Source: Hippophae tibetana (lineage: Eukaryota > Streptophyta > Magnoliopsida > Rosales > Elaeagnaceae). Taken from it: DNA of 64,000 nt. Below, one piece after another: positions 1-11,700 of the stretch. The translations under genes were made by a program, and so were the position numbers. The notes beneath the pieces are model-generated. The model ran no database searches and was not told the DNA's origin. It saw nothing but the letters and a program-made list of their open reading frames with translations. The stretch lies in the NCBI GenBank assembly GCA_037013495.1, contig CM072810.1, positions 110,887,398-110,951,397 on the forward strand, given 5' to 3'. The number at the start of each line of letters is the position of its first letter. Within the stretch, counting starts at the first letter, position 1.

Positions 1-935
1 CCTGCAGAGCAATTAGAAAAGAGTATAAGAAAAAACCAACCAATATATATATATTGAAATAAAGAAACTATATGCATAGTTTACAAAGTGAAAAGAGAAG
101 AAAATTAAGAAAACATTAAAGAGACAAATCCCCATTAAAAGAAGCTTGTGAACAGAGAAGTAATTTCATGATAAGTCTCGATAAGCTATGAAACATAAAT
201 TATTACTTCATAAACATCTGGGTTCTTCATTTTTCAACTAAGAATCTATGATAGTACCAAAGATTCTTAAAGAACTAAACTATGGAGAAAAATCTGCAAT
301 TCAAAGGCTACATAAGAGATTACACTTGTTCAAATTAACAAGCACAAACATAAAAAATTCATAGCAAAAAATAATAATAATAAGCCTTGAAAATGTGAAG
401 AAATTACACAAATACCATAGCGGAGAAAATATCGAGTCTCAGATGGACAGATGGAAACCAAATTAGTCATTAAACCAACACGCAGGTATATGAGGAAAAA
501 ATGAAAACGGAAACTTGTAAAAGGAAGAAACACTTACCAGTTAAATAGCAAAGGTTGGGATTGGAGTAAATAAAATAAAACAAAGTAGGCAACTTTAACA
601 CTCAAAACATCACAATCATAATGGTATTCTTTGAAACAGTTGTTAAGGGCTCTCACGTTTATAGACGTAGAAGAAAATCACATGTATTTGTGAGATAGTG
701 AAGAATATGCAACAAGAGCGGCTGTGAATCAATTTTGAGTTCTTTGTTTTTGGTTAAAAAAAACAGATATTTAGGATACGAGGATTTTTTTTTTTATATG
801 GCAAAAATCTCACGGACACGCCACATCATATATATAATTATTTTATACAGATTTCACACAATAGTGAATTTCAACTCATATTTATTCATTAAGTTGTTTT
901 ACCTCATCTACTAATACTTATAATAAACTATTTAA
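1..935. other. AT-rich flank with a possible 5' UTR exon on the minus strand
   Basis: No coding region is convincing here. On the minus strand a good splice-donor consensus (CTG|GTAAGTGT) reads out at about 537, and the DNA to its right (about 540-760) is less AT-rich than its surroundings. This would fit a non-coding first exon whose coding part lies beyond base 1. The 67-codon open frame at 330-533 is low-complexity and would sit inside that intron. Weak support. Confidence 0.2.
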
Positions 936-1322
936 TTAATGAATTAAGATTTTAAAGATAAAAAAACAATAGCAATAAAAAAGCAAAGAAACTAGCAAAT
1001 AAAACATGTAAATAATTATGTATATAATCCTTCTCATTTAATCTAAGAGTAATCTAAGAGTAACATGTACAATATTGATTTATATTATTATAGTAAATTA
1101 TAATCATAAATTGTATTATATATTTATCTACATTTCTATACCTATTAATTGATAATACAAATATAATTAAATGAAATGAACTCATTTCATTAGCTTTCTT
1201 CACACAAGTTGACATTACTCTTAACTTGAGCCAGAACTTGTATACACAACACTTTTATTAGACTCACTAGAAGACAGACCAATTTGGTAATTTTTTTTAC
1301 TATGAGTATTATTTTATTTTAC
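935..1322 (-). repeat. left (3') LTR of copia element 1
   Basis: Aligns in order with 6664-7035. Shared blocks include AGCAAAGAAACTAGCA-like sequence near 980 and 6720, TATAATCCTT near 1023 and 6762, AGCTTTCTTCACACAAG near 1191 and 6904, and TATACACA near 1241 and 6953. Divergence is high, so insertion is old. The minus-strand sequence just before it (about 1323-1345) is purine-rich and could be the polypurine tract. Confidence 0.75.
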
Positions 1323-1344
1323 CTTCAATATCCCTTCAAACTTA

Positions 1345-2090
1345 ATAGCATACAAATGAGACTGAATGTGTTCTAGTGAAATTAAAATTATTGAATAGAA
1401 ATAGGTTTTATAAAGAGATCAACTAATTGATGAGTAGAGAGAATATGTTGAACAACCAACTTATTGGTAATAATCCTTTCATGAACAAAATGTAAATCAA
1501 GTTCTACATGTTTTGTGTGTATATAAGATTGGATTAAGAGTTAAACAAATGGTGCTCAAATTATCACACGAAACTATAGGAGTTGAAGGTAACAAGATAT
1601 ACAATTTTGTAAGTAAGGAATTAATCTATATGAGCTCAAAAGTTATATCTATAAAAGCATTATGCTCAACTTCGATACTGGATCGTGCAATTGAGTGTTG
1701 TTACAAAGAGACCACATGACTGTATTAGGTCTAAAAATTCCAATAATACCATACATGGAACACTTATTATTAGGGTTTTAACTTCATTTAACATCACCAA
1801 AGCTATGGAGATGAAGCTGGGGTGATAGTTTAAACACTAAACCGTGTGTCATTGTTCCCTTCAAATAACGAAGTATCATTTTCATAGCTAACCATTAAGT
1901 AACCAAAGGCCTTGACATATACTAATAAACCATGTTTATTATATATGTCGGATTAGACCTAATGATAGTAATGTATTGAAGTGCACCTATAACATTTCTA
2001 TAATGAGATGGATTATGAAACACATCACCATTGTGAGCTTAAAGAATAAAACTCGTGATTATAGAATAAGTTATAGGCTTTGACTAATCT
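1345..2090 (-). pseudogene. copia RNase H remnant
   Basis: Minus-strand translation, across frameshifts and stops, shows the usual copia RNase H landmarks: a GALQYLT-like stretch near 1980, an 'EVEH' remnant of the SAEAEYRA motif near 1670, a CDN near 1560, the 'NPI..HTKH-EL-FHF' equivalent near 1500 and a 'VVQHIS..QL-DLF-KP' equivalent near 1430. The region ends directly against the left LTR. It is disrupted by many stops. Confidence 0.7.
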
Positions 2091-2898
2091 ATGTTGGTAT
2101 TGTCAAGAAGGTGTCTAACATGCATACTTTGATTGAGTAAAATGATCCCATTAAAATCACCTTTATTGCTATAAAATATTTCAAAGAAAATTTGGAGTGT
2201 AAGGAAGTAATGAGAGATTTATCCTCTTCATCGTTGTTATCTATGATGATCATATCATTAATATAAACTAGGAAATACATGGTAGATTAAATAATTGGCA
2301 ATAGTTGGATATTCAAAGCCAAAAAGTTTCCTAATGGCCACTAAGACAATAGGAAGTCAAGCATTGTAGCTAAAGGCTATAAATAAATACATGTGTTTAA
2401 TTTTATTGAGACTTTCAGTCCAATGGTTAAACAGATCACTATTAGAGTGTTTTTTACTCTAGCTCTTACTAGAGGTTGGAATGTGCACCAACTTGATATC
2501 AAAAATGTCTTCTTGAATACATCCTTGAAAGAATAGGTTTACATGTGTTTTTTACTCTAGCTCTTACTTTAGGAGCCTATTTTAAGCCATATATAGCTTT
2601 ATTTAACTTGCACACATAGTATGGATATTAAAAATCTAAAAACCCTTGAGGTTGTGCCATATAAAATTCTTCATTCAAGGCTTTATTCAAGAAGGTATTA
2701 TTGATATTAAGTTAGTGAACATTCCAACCTTTAGTAAGACCTAGAGTCAAAACCACTCTGATAGTCATATGTTTAACCACTGGATTAAAAGTCTCAATGA
2801 AATCAAACCCAGGACTTTGGTCATAGCCTTTAGCTACAATTCTTTTCTTCCTCTTGTCTAAGTGGCCATTAGGCAACTTTTGACTTTGAATATCCACC
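2090..2898 (-). pseudogene. copia reverse transcriptase remnant, split by an inverted RT piece
   Basis: The minus strand at 2898-2570 encodes the RT N-terminal half, including IVAKGYDQ, ETFNPVVKHMTIRVVLTL and, across stops, YVCKLNKAIYGLKQAP. The minus strand at 2280-2090 encodes the catalytic-loop half, with VYINDMIIIDNNDEE where the family has YVDD (one Asp is now Asn). Between them lies about 280 bp that is not the middle of RT but a second copy of the N-terminal half in the opposite orientation. Confidence 0.82.
2290..2568 (+). repeat. inverted extra copy of the RT N-terminal segment
   Basis: The plus strand here matches the minus strand of 2578-2898: 'GTTGGATATTC', 'CCTAATGGCCACT', 'GTAGCTAAAGGCTAT', 'TTCATTGAGACTTT', 'GGTTGGAATGT' and so on, in the same order, at an estimated 75-80% identity by eye. 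It makes a head-to-head imperfect inverted repeat. A 24-bp block of it (2447-2470) is repeated exactly at the right junction (2545-2568). Confidence 0.85.
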
Positions 2899-2999
2899 TT
2901 TTACCAATGATTTCTCTATCTTTTGGGGTAGGAACTAAAGTTCAAATATTATCCTTGATAAGAGCATCAAAGGCTTTTCATAGGGGATATAACAATGCT

Positions 3000-4110
3000 T
3001 GTTTAGTTGAACTAGGTTCTATGAAAGCAAATTCAACTTGAAAACCTATATTGGATTTTAGGCTTGTAAACTCCTACTTTTGATTTGGTAACCATAGAAT
3101 GAGTATTGGTATTAACATAATCAATGGGGTCTTTAGGCAAAACAAAAGGAACTAAGGAAGAAACAAATAGAGATATTGAATGATTTGATGAGGACAAGAA
3201 AAAAAGAAGTATAATATATTGAAGTGGGAGACAATGGTATGAGAGATAAAGCAAGATTATATGAAGGTGGTGACAAATGGGAATGATTGAAAAAGGTAGT
3301 AAAGGGATTAAGAGTATGAATAATAGGTAAAAAAAAATTATATGAGGTAGTATAAACAACACAATTTGAGAGAAAACAGTATGACACTTAGCAAAGGAAT
3401 ATATTACTCATCAAAGATAAGATCACGACTAATGTATAACTTATCTTCTGATAAAAAGCACTTATAACCCTTATCTCTAGGACTAAACTCAAGTTTTACA
3501 AAGCATAGATTTTAGAAGAAGTTTATGAGCATTATAAGATCTCAAGCATGGAAACCAAGAGCATCCAAACACCATATGCATAAAGTAATCTAATTTTTTT
3601 TAGAATAAAGAAGTTTATATGGAAACTTATCATTAGAAGTATAGATGAAAGACAATTATTGAGAAAGGTATTGTTATAAAATGACTCATCCCATAAATGA
3701 ACTGGAACAGATAAGTATGTTATCATTACCATGCTTAGCTGAGTAATGTACCTATGCTTTCTCTCAGCAAATCCATTTTGTTCATAAGAATGAGGGCAGA
3801 AGGCTAGAGTGAAAGTGTGTCCTTAGAATTCAAATCCCCAATTATTTTATAGCACCTTAATCTTATGACTAATTTAAAGTTCAATTTGAGCTTTAAATTG
3901 TTGAAAAATCTTGTAAAACTGATGCTTTGACTTTAAAAAATATATCCAAGTCAATCTATTATATTCATCCATAAAATGAACATAATATGAAAATCCATTA
4001 TTAGACAAAGTAGATGCCACCAACATGTCTGAGTGCACAACCTATAAAGGAAAAAGGCGCATAGATAGTCCTAGAATGATAGGGTTATTTGTGACTTTTT
4101 CTTGTTTAAG
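3000..4110 (-). pseudogene. copia integrase and integrase-RT linker remnant
   Basis: Minus-strand translation across breaks shows the integrase core: VHSDMLVAS near 4040 (first catalytic Asp), YYVHFMDEYNRLTWIYFLKS near 3960, and CPHSYEQNGFAERKHR near 3760 (region of the catalytic Glu). These are followed by VHLWDESFYNNTFLNN near 3690, typical of the copia integrase C-terminus, and MVTKSKVGVYKPK near 3075, the usual linker before RT. Stops and shifts separate the pieces. Confidence 0.8.
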
Positions 4111-4449
4111 AAAGTTATTTCTTTACCACTTGAAATTAGGCATTCCCCATTCTTTGATTCCAAAGTGAAATGATGTTGTAATTATAATGAAAGCAAATGA
4201 GAGACAATCTAACTAAATAGAAATCTATGGGGAGTTGAAGATTGTGAAAAATTGAGGTCAAAGCCATATAATCCATTCTATAATTCACCTTTAAGTAGAA
4301 TTGTTCATGTCGCTTGGTCCATTACATAGTAATTGTAAGAATGGAACTCAAAAAACACCTTATTGACTCTTGCATAATTGTAAAATTTATGTAAATATTT
4401 TACTATCTATGGAATTAAGATTCATAAAATTGAATTGTGTAATAGGAGG

Positions 4450-6640
4450 TTATTATGACAAATTATGAAGCTCATAAGCCTTCTTTTCGCTAGCCGAGAT
4501 TTGGCTACTAGGTAAAGCAACACTAAGGTTAACATATGGTAATGTTGATGTCAAAGTAGACTTCCTATGATCCAACCTACACTCGTGACTTAACAAAAGT
4601 TCTTTGGCATAAATTGTTAACTTTTCAATCAAAATTCTTTTAGTCAAGTGATCGGTACCATTTTATTCATATATTTATGCATCAATTCTAACATATTTAT
4701 AATGGACTATTATTCCTCATGTGTTTTATATGTTTATTATATGTCATATAGGTCTCAGAGATGAAATAAAAAAATAGAAAAAATGTGTATTTAGAGCAAA
4801 AATATGACACTCGATCGATCGAGATTCAATCGAGATTGATTACAAGTTCTGGGCAATAACAACAAGAAGGTTCGATATATAGAAAAAGGGATTTGATCAA
4901 TCAATCACTATATCGATTGATTAATTTTTGATAAAGGATCAATTAAGAAATCTCTACTTGGAAATCAAATCTGGCCTTTTTAGCACCAACTTTTAATCAT
5001 GGCCATTGGATCAAGAAAGTTCTAATCCAACTTGGATTACATTCAAAAATATACTATTTAAAAAACTTAATTGGTCTTCAAAACATAACCAATTGCAACA
5101 AGAAACAATAGAGATTAAAGATCATATCTAGGGCAACTTTAGATGAGATTTTGAGAGAACATTGAAGATATGCATAATTTTTTCTTATTTTTTCTTTATT
5201 TAGTTTTTCATGATATAATGATAATTCTTGTAGAATCTATGTCTAGCTAAACTAATAATATGATTATGGATAAGCCCTAGATTATATTTTAATTAATTTA
5301 ATGTTGTGATCATTTTAGTTGCAATTCTTGATTTTGGATGTTTCCAATTTTATTTTTGAATATTATGACTATGCATGTATGAATTAAAGTAAACAGGTAG
5401 TTTATTGCATGAATATGTTTATTTGTAGCTTAAGATGATAGTACGTAATCGAAGTGATACCTGTAGCTACTATCACAAAAAGGAATGAATACCTAAGTTA
5501 AAGGTTAAACAATGATTTTAATCTTAACTAATTTAGTTATCATATTTTAGATCTTAATATAATTAATAAATTAAGTTTAGTAAACATATATCTAGGTTGT
5601 TCAAGATTTAGGTTGATTATTGAACGTATTATTAATCAATTACATAATAAGAAAATGTGTAATTCTTAAATAGACCTAAATTTCTAAAAGTAAAGTTAAG
5701 AATTTTAGAAGGATTTTAAATAATGAAAGTGATTTACAACTTAAGAAAGTATTTATAATTCATATCATGATTTATAAAATTGTAGGCTAGTAGTGTAGAT
5801 AGTCTTATAATTACATATCTCTCATAAATATTATACGATTCATTTTTATTATTTTATGTTATTTTCTTTAAAAACAATCAAAATCCTCTTTTTATTAACT
5901 TTAATTAACTTACTAACGAATTAGTAATTAAGAGTAAATCTTGCTATCAATCCTTGTGGATTTGGCCACCTTTGTTCTTAAATTACTTATTATATGTGTG
6001 TGACCACGTATATTTGTGTGTTCTCAATTATGTTATCAAGATAGAGAAAACATTATCATAATGTTCATCTAAACCTTCTCAGACATTCATCAACCTTTAT
6101 TCTTCTGATAATTCATAATCAGTATCTTATAGCTCATCACTTAAGAGCTTGTTTCTGAGCATATGCTCAGCTATTGTTAGGTACCTTTCTTAAGGTTTTG
6201 TAACTTGTCTTTTACCTGAATTGCTTTGACTCAAGATCTAGAAGCATAGGACTTTTATAGCCTTAAACATGCATCTCTTGTAGTGTCAAATCTAGAGATT
6301 TATTTTAATGCATCTTCAAATACACATAATTACCTAACAACCTATCATATAATCTTGTTTATACCAATTCTTGTACATTGGACTCCCTTTTGCATCAACT
6401 AGTAATTGTAGTAGTGAATCATCAAGAATATGATGCACTAACTTAGGACTTTTCAAATTCTTCAAGATTTGGTGCTTCTAGATTGTGTAATTTTTGTTAT
6501 CTAGTTTGATTGACACAAGAATGTTATGAAAAGTGAAAAATGTTCTATCTTCATGAATCGAGTGTAAACATATAATTGTTTTGTTAACTGGTTGTATAAT
6601 TATAAGATGATATTCCAAGAACTTGAAATAAGTTCACTGA
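4450..6640 (-). pseudogene. copia gag remnant interrupted by a solo LTR
   Basis: Two gag parts are visible on the minus strand. One lies at 6640-6041, with a 'MYKNWYKQDYMI' block near 6370, an 'IAEHMLRN' block near 6160 and 'GLDEHYDNVFSIL' ending at 6041. The other, at 4648-4453, starts 'TKRILIEKL' and runs through AKELLLSHECRLDHRKS. The break between them is exactly the solo LTR 4649-6035 plus one copy of its 5-bp target duplication, and the reading frame is the same on both sides. Other parts carry stops. Confidence 0.8.
4649..6035. mobile_element. solo LTR (about 1.39 kb) nested in copia gag
   Basis: The insert starts TG and ends TTA (a decayed CA is possible). It is flanked by the 5-bp direct repeat TCAAG (4644-4648 and 6036-6040), as expected for LTR-element integration. 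Its sequence resembles long LTRs common in plant genomes, with 'GCATGAATATGTTTATTTGTAGCTT' class text near 5410 and 'CAATCCTTGTGGAT' near 5950. No primer site or coding region follows, so the internal domain was lost by LTR-LTR recombination. Family (probably Ty3/gypsy, from recall) is not proven. Confidence 0.8.
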
Positions 6641-6647
6641 GCTAAAT

Positions 6648-6659
6648 GCTCTGGTACCA
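6648..6659 (-). other. primer binding site of copia element 1
   Basis: The minus strand reads TGGTACCAGAGC, one mismatch (T to C) from TGGTATCAGAGC, the initiator-Met tRNA primer site used by plant copia elements. It lies 4 bp inside the LTR edge at 6664, which fixes element orientation as minus. Confidence 0.8.
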
Positions 6660-6663
6660 TATT

Positions 6664-7035
6664 TGATTCAATGCATAGTTGGAGTAATTGAGAGCAATCA
6701 AGAACAATAATAATATAAGAACAAAGAAACTAGCAGTAAAACCATGCAAATAATTTTGTGTATAATCCTTATCATTCAATCAAATTTTAATATATAAAAC
6801 ATTGATTTACATTATATAGAGTAAATTGTACTATATTTTTATACTTAATAATTAATAGTAAAATTGTTCCCTAATACAACTAAACAAAATGAATTCATTG
6901 CATAAGCTTTCTTCACACAAGGTGTCACTACTTTTAACTTAAGCCACACTCCTTATACACACAGCACTTCTATAGCTCATCAGGAGACATGCTAGTGTAG
7001 CTTGGCACTTTAGATAGGCAGATATCATTTTGTCT
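6664..7035 (-). repeat. right (5') LTR of copia element 1
   Basis: Starts (plus-strand view) TG at 6664-6665 next to the primer site and matches the left LTR through about 7000. The outer end is uncertain by 20-30 bp. Confidence 0.75.
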
Positions 7036-7249
7036 CCAATAAGAATTATTGACTTTAAAAAAATAGTTTTTCTTCTTTATTTTTGATCAATTTTACTAAA
7101 TTAGTAAAAATTCATCCAAAACTTACAACTACATAATCAATTACATAATATAAAAATCATTACATTTATTACATAACTTTAATAAAATAATAATATGATG
7201 AGACCCAACAAGATCTCATGAGACCACATAAAAAATTATTACAACCTTA

Positions 7250-7535
7250 GCGAAGTTCAAGCAATTATCATCAAATATAAGACCTTACATATTTTTAAGA
7301 AATATATGTAATGTGTTACATATGCTCTAGAGGTAAGGCATTACATATTTTGAGTTCGCATGTAAGGTTAGGGTTCATAAGACCTTTGTGGAGTTACAAC
7401 GATCATTACTAAATATAAGGTCTTACATATAGGAAACATATGTAATGTGTTACATATGCTTTGGATGTAAGGTCTTACATTTTTTTGGGTAGATGAATCC
7501 TTACATATTTTAAGTTGAGTGTAAAACCTTTCATC
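7250..7535. repeat. two-unit tandem repeat, period about 140 bp
   Basis: Unit 1 (about 7250-7389) and unit 2 (about 7390-7535) share TCA..AAATATAAG, TTACATAT, ATATGTAATGTGTTACATATGCT and a run of short TAAGG/TTACAT inverted words. Each unit is itself rich in TTACAT and ATGTAA, so it could form hairpins. No coding potential. The rest of 7036-8570 is featureless AT-rich sequence. Confidence 0.7.
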
Positions 7536-8577
7536 AAGTGACTCTGTTGGTGGTCATTGAAACTGTGGCGAGATTGCCATTTACAGTCATCAAAACTTTG
7601 AAAATGATTATTGGTGATCTTATTAGATCTAGTTTGTTTCTCAAGTTATGTAATTTGAGTGTTTTAATCTTTATTTTGTGTCATTAAATGTGAAGAATTA
7701 AATTTTAAAATAATTGTTTTGCTAATTTAAAAATTTATAAAATAATATGTGTAATTATTTAAGCCATTAATTTTATTTATTAGGCCAAATCTAGGTAATT
7801 TTAAAGAATTGAGTTGAGCTAATCTTAAGTGTTCTCTTAAGATATGTTTATTACATAGTATTGAAGACATGATATATATATTTAGTTGTAATGTATTACA
7901 TAGAATAAAAATTGTAAAGTTATGAAAAAATTTAGTAGGTGTGAGTTTAAATTATATTTAACATTTTACTTAATATATATACAATTCTAATTCTAAAATT
8001 ACGTGTCTTAATATATTTTTTATCTCAAATTAAAAATTATTTTAATTTTATAAATTATTTTGATAAGTAAGAAACTACATAAAATAAATTTAAATAATAT
8101 TTTAAATATAAATTATTATATTAAAATAATAATTATTAATTTTATCTTATTATATTATATTATTTATTACATGTATAAAATAATTATATTATAATTAAAT
8201 ACAATTTAATCTAATATAATTATATTTGAAATACACGTTAAAACACACCAAACATCCTTTAAGGTTAATTCTATTTATATAATTTAAAATCTTAAAATAC
8301 ATATATTTTAATGCGTAAAACTATTAATTGTATTTAACTCAAAGCATATTAAGTTTTTTATCATGTAATTTTATTTGATCTCATGTATAAATCTTATTTA
8401 TATGTTAATTTTTTGTTGATTTATTAACATAGATTATAATATTAAATTATGTAATATTAGTAAATATTTATAAATTAAGTATTTATTTTTAAACGAGAAA
8501 ATAATAAATATGCAATTATGGCCTTATGGGAGTTTCGTTTAGAATTATAACTTTTTTAATCCGGTTACGAAGAAGTT

Positions 8578-8620
8578 ACGTGGCATCTTTTAGTGGTCGA
8601 AAAGGAAACGAGATATAAAT
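8578..8620 (+). promoter_or_regulatory. promoter of the alpha/beta hydrolase gene
   Basis: A TATAAAT box lies at 8614-8620, which would put the transcription start near 8645 and give a 5' UTR of about 120 nt before the ATG at 8766. An ACGTGGC word (G-box/ABRE-like core) lies at 8578-8584, 30 bp upstream. Base composition also changes here from very AT-rich to mixed. Inference from motif position only. Confidence 0.5.
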
Positions 8621-8765
8621 TATAAAGAATAGAGGGAGTAGAGACCACCAAAGCTACTTTCAAAGCAGCGGATAACCGACACGAGACTAATCTCTTTTCT
8701 TCGTCAAATATACAGAGACTGCCATTTCGTTCGGCAAATGCTAAATTCCCTCGTAGGTGACGAAG

Positions 8766-11700
8766 ATGCTAACCCTCACAGCCACAGCTAGCTCTTCGTT
8801 TATGGCAACAACATGCACAACCCTGAAGTATTTCAGAGTCCATTCCTCTGTGTTCCCTTCATTCCTCCCCAAAGAAGTTAAGAATCTAAAAGACCCATTT
8901 GCTCGAAAGCATGCTGCTAGGATTGAGAGGCTTCCTGTTCCTGTAATTCTCTCACATTTATCCTAATTACAATAAGTTTGCCGACTTTTGCTTCATTTTG
9001 TTAGATTTTTTAAAGTTTCGATTTTTATTTTTATAATTTCTACGTTGTGATACTGGCTTTTTCTTAGGATTGTTCTATCCGTTTGAAGTGAAGTTTTGAT
9101 ATTTACTGCATTATATTGTCATACTATTATCTTTTGCAAGAGAAAAACAGAGTTGATTTTGATTGAATGAGTTAAGATTGTGGGCAGTGGTGGATTCAGT
9201 ACTCAAACTTATAGTGGCACCTGTGAATAATCAATAATACAAAGCTCACAGATAAAAAATAAATTAAACATTAGTTCCAAAAAATAAAAAAATAAATTAA
9301 TCAAAGATGTATCAAAATGTGGGTTGTTAGACCATCTCTAACCCTTTAATCGAAGTTATATCAAAACTCATGAACTGCAGTATATGCTAACTCGGTTATG
9401 CATAAGGAATTCAAGCATGTTTGCTTCTTTTGTATCATTTCTAGGCTGCTTGAGTATCAGCTTCATCTGAAAACTTATAGAGCTTGCTTCCAATGTTTCT
9501 TGATTTGTATCTATTTAATTTACTAGCTATAATTCATTCATCCTGGTTCTTATTCGACCAGCCTAATAAGCACTCTAAATTAAACCGCCCTAGTATTTGG
9601 TGTTTGCCTAAAGTGCAGGTCCAGTTCAACGAAAATGGTATCATGAGTAGTTGTGTGAGACCATTGGTTAAGAGCAGCACAAGTCCAGTGGTTCTTCTTC
9701 ATAGTTTTGACAGGTTCATAGATGTGCAAAACAAACCATTTGTTATGGCATATAATGTTGCTTGATGTATGTTTGAAACTTTATCTATTATTCAGCTCCT
9801 GTCTAGAATGGAGATACACTTATCCATTGCTTGAAGAGGGTGGACTAGAAACCTGGGCTATTGACATTCTTGGCTGGGGTTTCTCTGATTTAGGTTTCTT
9901 TTATTGCTTTTATTCGAGTTTGGTTTGCCAAACGAAACAGATTATACGCTAAAATGCTTTGCTTTCTAAAACTTCTTATTTCTGCTTCTGTTATATGCAT
10001 CAGAAAAACTTCCACCCTGTGATGTGGCTGCTAAACGTCATCACTTCTATCAGGTATTTGTTATTGTTTTTTGAAGCTTGTCTAATATGTTTTGTTATGG
10101 TAATTTAGCCTTTCCATGTCTTATGTGATTGTTAACTAGAATGTTTGAGTTAAGAGTCAATCATAAGATCCTTTTTTCTTCTTTTATTTAACGGGGTGCT
10201 GACAATTCGTTTCTTTTGGTGGTGGGAGTTAGAAACCTTTCTCTTCTCTCCCAACTAGCAACTTACCCTATCCCATCTCAAGTTCTTAAAATATTTGTGG
10301 CTTTTTCAAACTTGTGGCAGTTTTGGAGATCCTACATCAAAAAACCAATGATTTTGATTGGACCTAGCCTCGGTGCTGCAGTTGCAATCGACTTTTCAGT
10401 AAACCATCCCGAAGCTGTATGTGGTTTAAATTGTTTAATTTTGATGCAAAATAATGCAGTCTTTCGCAGTTAGTATTGTTCTATTACATATAAGTAATTC
10501 CTAACAAAGTTGCTATTATGAGGGCCTGCACACTTACGACAGCATATTCATTTCATTCAGGTTGAAAAGCTGATTTTGATTGATGCAAGTGTATATACAG
10601 AAGGAACAGAAAACATGGCAAAATTGCCTAAACTTGCAGCTTATGCTGGAGTGAGTCTTTTACCGCTTTACAAGTGTCTAAAACCCATTACTTTGTATCA
10701 TCACATGCAATTTGCTTCTGGTTCTCTTGCAATTATAATTTATCAAATTGAAATAAAACATATGTTAGAATGGAAATTTGATTTTATCTTTTGGCCATGT
10801 CTTTGAGCATTACATAACTAAGGGCACTATCTTGACACAGGTCTATTTATTAAAGAGCCTCCCTTTGCGTATGTATGTTAATTTCGTGTGCTACAGTGGC
10901 ATATCATTCAGTACCAGCTTAGATTGGACTAATGTAAGGATCTCTTCTCATACAGACTGATATATTCATTATTCTGTTTTCCTTTTGCTACTTTTGTTAC
11001 TCCACAATATTGTATAATGTTGTAGGGATGCCACTAGATCTAAGACTTCCTTTTTCTGGAATTTTATCTAGATTGGACGCTTGCATTGTCGGTTTCCCTG
11101 GTGGGAAGATGCAACTGTGGATTTTATGAGAAGTGGGGGTTATAAAGTTAGCTCTCAGATAAAACAGGCATGTGTGATATCCATTTCCCCTTCCTTTTTT
11201 CGAAAGAAGAATTTAACACTCACACACCAACACACACATATACAATTTCAGGGTTCAATCTCACACCCTTTTAGTGCCCACAAGTAGCATATATGATTGT
11301 AGTATAAGACAACTGGTTATCCATTTCTCCTCCTTAATCTTGCAATACCGTGCATGCATTTTTTGCTTGTAGATGTGACTTTACTTTTGGTGCATTTTGT
11401 ATTGAATCTTTTGCTTTGTTGAAAGAAGTGCTGGACAAACTAGTATGTTGTTAGCTATTATCAGAGAAATGCTTGATAAACTAGATCAGTGTTAACAGAA
11501 CAATCCTTGATGTGGAGAAACTAAGGTCAAATTCAACTGCTTGTTCATGTTTTGTTTTCTGACCTTGGACCTGATACTTATGCCTGCTTTTATTATGATG
11601 CATTGTTGACCTTACAGACAAGTAGAAAGAATCCAAAATTTGAAACTTGTGCAGTCGAATACATAATTGAATCAGTGGAAATTATTTTGCGTTCTAAGTA

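Larger units (their letters stand above)
935..7035 (-). mobile_element. Ty1/copia LTR retrotransposon, decayed, with nested insertion
   Basis: Two diverged direct repeats of about 370 bp (about 935-1322 and 6664-7035) flank an internal region read on the minus strand. From right to left it holds a tRNA-Met-type primer site, gag, integrase, reverse transcriptase and RNase H, which is the copia order. All reading frames carry several stops and shifts, so the element is dead. About 1.39 kb of its length is a separate solo LTR inserted in gag (4649-6035). A further inverted RT piece sits inside the RT (about 2290-2568). Outer boundaries are approximate because the left LTR has lost similarity over its outermost 30-40 bp. 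Confidence 0.88.

Noticed and set aside
1513..1719. Plus-strand 68-codon frame
   Set aside because: Lies opposite the copia RNase H remnant, whose landmarks read on the minus strand.
3033..3387. Two overlapping minus-strand frames of 84 and 109 codons
   Set aside because: They are frames of the copia linker between integrase and RT (MVTKSKVGVYKPK is inside), not separate genes.
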